From Nodosilinea sp. BSH.14 (GTDB taxonomy: Bacteria > Cyanobacteriota > Cyanobacteriia > Phormidesmidales > Phormidesmidaceae), in the NCBI GenBank assembly GCA_023264315.1, contig JALQST010000083.1, positions 1 to 9,990 of the forward strand: DNA of 9,990 nt, given 5' to 3'. The number at the start of each line of letters is the position of its first letter. Position 1 is the stretch's first letter. Of this stretch, positions 6,094 through 9,990 are shown one piece after another. The notes under the pieces were generated by a model, which saw only the letters and a list, made by a program, of their open reading frames with translations, did not search any database and had not been told where the DNA came from. The translations under genes were made by a program, and so were the position numbers.

Positions 6094-6395
6094 GACAGCG
6101 AAATCGTGAGGGACAGTGCCCATTGTAGCGATTGGTTCAGCTATCGCCTCAACCCTCTGGGAGATTGGGAGCCGACGCCCTCGAATAAAGCCAGCATCGC
6201 CGTTTTGCCCGTTCCAGGGATTTGCCATAATAGGGATAGTGCGTCGCTATGGCGCAATCCTGATAACGCAACCATCGTTGATCGTTGCAGATCTCGGGCG
6301 TTCCCCATGGGCCAACGGCAAGGGGGAACGCTGATGTCGTCACTCCCCCGGTTTGTTCACCCTTCCTTTCATCAACCCTTGTTTCGTCAATTCCT
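6094..6395. other. Divergent intergenic region, exported protein / DHH phosphoesterase
   Basis: These 302 bp show no gene I can support. They contain a perfect 9-bp hairpin (6298-6331), an imperfect GCAAC/GTTGC dyad around 6268-6288, and weak -10-like words (CATAAT 6226-6231 and GATAGT 6235-6240) without a good -35. Promoters for both flanking genes should lie here. Confidence 0.5.
6298..6331 (+). repeat. 9-bp perfect inverted repeat in the DHH gene leader
   Basis: GCGTTCCCC (6298-6306) and GGGGAACGC (6323-6331) pair perfectly around a 16-nt loop, with a G-T wobble possible outside. It ends 64 nt before ATG 6396. No T-run follows, so it is a leader hairpin or protein-binding dyad rather than a terminator. 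Confidence 0.6.
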
Positions 6396-7604
6396 ATGGC
6401 AACCACGACCCTAGACTCCAGTGCTGATGTGTCTGTTCCGGTGGAATCCGCCCTAGGAACGGGGGTTGTTGTATTGACTACTATTGACCCAGAGTCGGAT
6501 TGTCCGGTTCCGGCAGTACGAAAATTGCTGGAGGCCCACCGGGGAGAGCGGCAGATCATTTTGCTGCAAGACTTTCCAGACCCCGATGCCCTGTCCTCGG
6601 CCTGGGCCTATAAGCTCATTGCCGCCACCTACGGCATCGAGTGCGACATTTTCTATGGCGGCACCCTCAGCCACCAGGAAAACATCGCCCTAGTCAAGCT
6701 CACGGGCCTGCCCGCCCGCCGTTGGACATTGACCAATAATGACGGCCCCAACCTCAGCCAGTACCAGGGCATGGTGCTGGTAGATAACCAGGGCACCACC
6801 AGCCAGCTCTACCACACGGTGCGCAAAGCTGGGGTGCCCCTCGTGTTGGTGATTGACCACCACGCCCCCCAGCACAACCTCGATGCCGAATACATCGACC
6901 TACGGCCCCACATCCGCGCCACCGCCACCATTCTCACCCAGTATCTCCAGCAGGGCTTGCTGCGCCTAGACCGCGGCAACACTAAGCACAGCAAATGCGC
7001 CACCGCCCTCATGCACGGTCTCCGGGCGGATACCAACCAACTGATGAACGCCGCCGCCGATGACTTTTTAGCCGCCGCCTACCTCAGCCAGTTCTACGAT
7101 GGCCAATTATTGAATGCCGTCCTCCAAGCCTCCCGTTCCAAACGGGTGATGGATGTGATTGAGCGATCCCTCCGCAACCGCAAGGTACAAAATAATGTCT
7201 CCATTGCCGGGGTAGGCTACCTGCGCTACGAAGACCGCGACGCCATTCCCCAAGCCGCCGATTTCCTCGTCACCGAAGAAAATATCCACACCGCCGTAGT
7301 CTATGGCATCGTCCACGATGAAGACGAGGAACGCGAAGTGGTGATCGGATCTCTCCGCACCAGCAAAATTACCTTAGACCCCGATGAATTTATCAAAGAA
7401 GCCTTCGGCCAAGACGGCGCAGGCCGCTTTTTTGGCGGCGGACGATCCATGGCAGGCGGCTTTGAAATTCCCGTCGGTTTCCTCTCCGGCTTCTACGAAA
7501 ATTCTGAATACAACCGCCTCAAGTGGGATGTGTTTGATATGCAAATCAAACAAAAACTCTGGCGCTTGGTGAATCCCGAAGAAGGCATTATCACGACGGA
7601 TTAG
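6396..7604 (+). CDS. DHH/DHHA1-family phosphoesterase (RecJ/NrnA-like)
   Basis: DHH phosphoesterases use two metal ions to hydrolyse phosphodiester or phosphomonoester bonds. The NrnA-like branch degrades short oligoribonucleotides and pAp. From ATG 6396 the protein is 402 aa. The metal-site motifs are in order: FPDPDALSSA (60-69, motif I, with D62 and D64), VDNQ (D130), IDHHAPQ (D154-H155-H156, the DHH signature), and RADTNQL (D212). The C-terminal DHHA1 substrate domain shows FFGGGRSMAGGFEI, with the triple glycine starting at 347. All catalytic positions look intact, so it should be an active cytoplasmic enzyme. The frame is open upstream to a TTG at 6285, but that stretch runs through the leader hairpin and has no domain character, so ATG 6396 is preferred. 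No ribosome binding site is evident. The substrate cannot be told from sequence. Confidence 0.88.
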   Translation: MATTTLDSSADVSVPVESALGTGVVVLTTIDPESDCPVPAVRKLLEAHRGERQIILLQDFPDPDALSSAWAYKLIAATYGIECDIFYGGTLSHQENIALVKLTGLPARRWTLTNNDGPNLSQYQGMVLVDNQGTTSQLYHTVRKAGVPLVLVIDHHAPQHNLDAEYIDLRPHIRATATILTQYLQQGLLRLDRGNTKHSKCATALMHGLRADTNQLMNAAADDFLAAAYLSQFYDGQLLNAVLQASRSKRVMDVIERSLRNRKVQNNVSIAGVGYLRYEDRDAIPQAADFLVTEENIHTAVVYGIVHDEDEEREVVIGSLRTSKITLDPDEFIKEAFGQDGAGRFFGGGRSMAGGFEIPVGFLSGFYENSEYNRLKWDVFDMQIKQKLWRLVNPEEGIITTD

Positions 7605-7619
7605 CTTACATTCCGCAGG

Positions 7620-7648
7620 TTGACATTTTTTACTGTGCATTGTACGGT
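7620..7648 (+). promoter_or_regulatory. Candidate promoter of the serine-hydrolase-like gene
   Basis: A perfect -35 TTGACA (7620-7625) is followed, after exactly 17 bp, by TACGGT (7643-7648; TAxxxT). It begins 16 nt after the DHH stop codon, suggesting the last gene has its own promoter and is not part of a DHH operon. The -10 is weak. Confidence 0.4.
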
Positions 7649-7760
7649 TCGATCACCAAGGGTATCTTAGCGAGAGCCCGAAGTTATCGGTGAGCGTTGG
7701 GTTCCGCTTCGCTGCACCTAACCTAGGAGAGATCAACCCGATTGACCTCGACCATTCGAT

Positions 7761-7764
7761 GAGG
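7761..7764 (+). promoter_or_regulatory. Possible ribosome binding site deciding the serine-hydrolase start
   Basis: GAGG lies 9 nt before ATG 7774. The other in-frame starts, GTG 7690 and ATG 7759, have no such site. An AGGAGA at 7725-7730 would serve only an unusual ATT at 7741. The evidence favours 7774 modestly. Confidence 0.35.
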
Positions 7765-7773
7765 TTTTTACCC

Positions 7774-9462
7774 ATGCTCCCCTTTGGCTATCCTTCGACG
7801 AAAATCGAGCGTCGCCATTTTCTCAAGGCTATCTCCATCCTTGCATTCACATTTCCTTTCCTCAGGAGCCAGTTGGGGATAGCCCAAGAGCAGGGAAGTC
7901 TAAATCTTGAGCATCTATTTGAACGATGGAACGATGACAACGACGCTCGCTCCCATGTGATAGGCCCTGTCGTGCTGTGGGTACAACTTACGGATCGATA
8001 CGTCACTGTAGCAGCTACCGGTGATCGGCTACTGACTGCTACGGCAGACGACCCCGCCAATGCAGCACGATTTAGACTCCATCGAATCAATGGTAACCGC
8101 TTAGCGCTAGAGCATGTTTCAAGCGGAAGATTTGTTCGAGCGGGGATTGGAAGTTCGACGCTGCTTGGGGTTGCATCGAATCGCATTGCTGGCTGGGAGA
8201 CCTTCACGGGGATCATCACCCGCAGTGGTCGCATCAACCTTCGATCAGAGCAAAATGGTCTTTTTGTCAGGGCTGGGATAGGTTCTGCAAGTCAACTAGG
8301 TGCTACAAGTCAACGAGCCGATGCCTGGGAGACATTCCAATTCTATCCGGTGGTGGTACCGCCTGGAAACGTTGGCACGGGATCAGTGGCCGACCGAACT
8401 TTCTGTGCCAATGGGCAGTGCTTTGACCTAGGTCGCTTTGGCAGCCTGCTTGAAGTCAGGCTTGCCGCTGCCTCCTCAAATATCGTGAAATACTCCTACG
8501 CCGCACGTCGGGGTAGGGCCTCCATTCGGGGGGCGTTTGGGCCGGCCCGTACCAATGAACATCCGCCTACAAGGGATTTCCTAGCTACGGACAGATTTAA
8601 CTGGGCTAGTGTCAGTAAGGCCGTGACCACCATTGCAATGCTCCAGAGGCTTGAACGGCTAGGAATACCAGTCACTAGTCCCATTGGTCCCTACCTTCCC
8701 CCCGACTGGGAAATACCTGCTATCAACCAACAGATTACGTTTGAGCAGTTACTGTCCTCAACCAGCGGACTACGATACGCAGACACAGATGACCACCAAG
8801 GATATCCTGACATTCGTAATCGTCTGGCGGAACCCATTAACCCTAACTTAAGGGGCGATCACCAATATCATCCCTCTGCTAATCTAGCCTTTGGATTGTT
8901 ACGTATTCTTGTCGCGAGCCTCGACGGATTAACGCGTTGGAATGACGATCCAGCGGCTCAGACGGCTAGTCGCTTTATCAGTTATGTGAACCGTGAGATT
9001 TTCGGACCTATTGGCATTGCCAACGTTCAATACACGCCCATTCCTCTTACGGCAAACGGTGCTTGGTTCTACCCGGTGCCCACCACCACTGGAAGAGGCT
9101 CAAACTATGGTGACTGGAGTTGGCGTCCCGGCAGTGCTGGCATTCAGTTATCCGCCGTGGAGATGGCCATGTTTGGCGCAGCAACAGTTGACGGAACGCT
9201 CTTCAATCGAAGTATCCTGACCAATTTCGCAGAGGCACCTATCGGTTTCAGACCTCCACCTCCGGGAGAAGCTTCGTCGGGAGCTGATAATGCCGCAATC
9301 ACAAGCGTTGGTGGATTCTTTCCGGCGAGTATGAACCGTGGTGCTGAACTGCACAGCGCGTTGATCACGTCAGAAAACGGGTTTTCTGCTGCACTGTTAA
9401 TCAACGGCACTGTGGATGCTGGGACAATACTAAGGGGTGCTTACTGGGACACGTTTCAATGA
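7774..9462 (+). CDS. Tat-exported serine-hydrolase-like protein (beta-lactamase/S12 fold) with N-terminal fascin-type beta-trefoil
   Basis: From ATG 7774 the protein is 562 aa; in-frame starts at 7759 and 7690 would add 5 or 28 residues. Residues 13-18 (RRHFLK) plus the following hydrophobic stretch form a twin-arginine signal, so it should leave the cytoplasm folded. Residues about 76-190 consist of three related units; two carry nearly identical FVRAGIGS...LG....WETF blocks (120-144 and 164-188). This is the pattern of a fascin-like beta-trefoil, often a carbohydrate- or protein-binding fold. The C-terminal part has serine-hydrolase landmarks: ASVSK with S279-x-x-K282 as the nucleophile pair, then LLSSTSGL (326-333). 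The next expected motif reads SAN (368-370) where class C and esterase members have YxN. No clear KTG or HxG box is seen before the final ALLING. It may be an esterase, peptidase or degenerate homologue. Codon use and GC differ from the upstream genes. Confidence 0.8.
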   Translation: MLPFGYPSTKIERRHFLKAISILAFTFPFLRSQLGIAQEQGSLNLEHLFERWNDDNDARSHVIGPVVLWVQLTDRYVTVAATGDRLLTATADDPANAARFRLHRINGNRLALEHVSSGRFVRAGIGSSTLLGVASNRIAGWETFTGIITRSGRINLRSEQNGLFVRAGIGSASQLGATSQRADAWETFQFYPVVVPPGNVGTGSVADRTFCANGQCFDLGRFGSLLEVRLAAASSNIVKYSYAARRGRASIRGAFGPARTNEHPPTRDFLATDRFNWASVSKAVTTIAMLQRLERLGIPVTSPIGPYLPPDWEIPAINQQITFEQLLSSTSGLRYADTDDHQGYPDIRNRLAEPINPNLRGDHQYHPSANLAFGLLRILVASLDGLTRWNDDPAAQTASRFISYVNREIFGPIGIANVQYTPIPLTANGAWFYPVPTTTGRGSNYGDWSWRPGSAGIQLSAVEMAMFGAATVDGTLFNRSILTNFAEAPIGFRPPPPGEASSGADNAAITSVGGFFPASMNRGAELHSALITSENGFSAALLINGTVDAGTILRGAYWDTFQ

Positions 9463-9990
9463 CTTCGACGCGGACTATCTTGACTACTCCCCGCGCTAAG
9501 AGGGCGTTTGAAAAGTCGCATAAGCTGTTAATTATCTAAATGGCATATAATACATTAAAATTCTGGGTAGTCCCATTTCGTACAGGCTAGAGAATAATCA
9601 GGCGACCCTAGAGACCTTACGGCAGTAGATTGCTGTTTTTGGCTGTTTTTTCTCTGGCCCGTAGATTAATGGCACTACCAAATTCTGGAACGAGCCATGG
9701 GATTCAGAAACTATCTAAGGCTAAAGGGCACCTCGATTAATCGAGCATTCAGGGAATTGCAGTCTCAAAAAAGAACACCGTGAGACAGAAATGACCCTTC
9801 CATCGCACTGTGTCAGTTGTGACTCAAATGAATCTATCAGCGTTGCCTTATGGCTTCAATTAGGACGATTTAATTCAGGACAGGTTTTCGTGTTTCCCAG
9901 AAGATGAAACGCATAAAATTATAGGTTAAGTTTTTCAGACCCAAGTTAACTTCAGCGCGGCCTAAGCCGATAGACCTTAACGCCTTTCCG
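9463..9990. other. AT-rich region without a supported gene
   Basis: Over these 528 bp no convincing coding region is seen on either strand. One 60-base line sampled (9541-9600) is 35% GC, against 62% in one sampled inside the DHH gene. The region holds a 14-bp palindrome (9732-9745), a GTCTCA/TGAGAC dyad (9762-9767/9781-9786), a period-10 repeat of GCTGTTTTT (9632-9650), and AGGGCGTTTGAAAAGTC near 9501, which is reminiscent of IS ends. Its makeup suggests decayed mobile or accessory DNA. Confidence 0.55.
9732..9745. repeat. 14-bp perfect palindrome CTCGATTAATCGAG
   Basis: The sequence equals its own reverse complement over all 14 bases. It could be a dimeric regulator site, and lies in non-coding DNA 270 bp after the serine-hydrolase stop. 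Nothing nearby identifies a target gene; the window ends 245 bp later. Confidence 0.6.

Noticed and set aside
9469..9495. CGCGG/CCGCG dyad after the serine-hydrolase stop as a terminator
   Set aside because: Only 5 bp of stem, a 17-nt loop and no T-run.
9791..9907. 38-codon plus-strand frame with a CVSC pair
   Set aside because: No ribosome binding site, no recognised family, and short frames are expected by chance in this AT-rich region. The CxxC is too little to call a zinc protein or transposase fragment.
1..9990. tRNA, rRNA, CRISPR array or complete insertion sequence
   Set aside because: No cloverleaf or rRNA stretch, no regularly spaced repeats beyond the two-copy psaL array, and no transposase frame were seen.

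Overview
The window comes from a cyanobacterium. It carries three photosystem I subunit genes (psaF, psaJ, psaL), a complete tsaD and the 5' part of secA. The gene-rich part is GC-rich (62% in one 60-base line sampled inside the DHH gene). One HIP1 octamer (GCGATCGC), a word typical of many cyanobacterial genomes, lies inside tsaD. The genus cannot be fixed from this sequence.

Layout. Positions 1-876 (-) hold the N-terminal 292 residues of SecA, cut by the window edge. Positions 877-1260 are a divergent non-coding region. Positions 1261-2865 (+) encode a radical SAM protein with an N-terminal B12-binding-like domain. It converges on tsaD (2862-3917, -), and the two stop codons share one CTAG. 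A 180-bp divergent region then leads to psaF (4098-4598) and psaJ (4646-4768, 40 aa), each with a clear ribosome binding site. A 215-bp spacer with repeat structure precedes psaL (4984-5466). A strong, probably bidirectional terminator (5495-5537) separates psaL from a convergent gene for a small exported, membrane-anchored protein (5629-6093, -). After a 302-bp divergent gap comes a DHH/DHHA1 phosphoesterase (6396-7604, +). Last is a Tat-exported serine-hydrolase-like protein with a fascin-type beta-trefoil (about 7774-9462, +), followed by 528 bp of AT-rich DNA with no convincing gene.

How the genes fit together. PsaF, PsaJ and PsaL are neighbouring subunits of one complex: PsaF docks the lumenal electron donor, PsaJ sits beside it, and PsaL forms the trimer or tetramer contact. 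SecA and TsaD are housekeeping proteins (preprotein translocation and tRNA t6A modification). The B12/radical SAM protein could belong to the photosynthetic theme but its substrate is unknown. From about 7605 onwards the base composition falls and codon choice changes, so this end looks like accessory DNA joined to a conserved core.

I found no clearly undescribed multi-gene system. The most rewarding second looks are the charged insertion in SecA, the repeat-rich psaL leader, the departures from canonical catalytic motifs in the serine-hydrolase-like protein, and the AT-rich tail.
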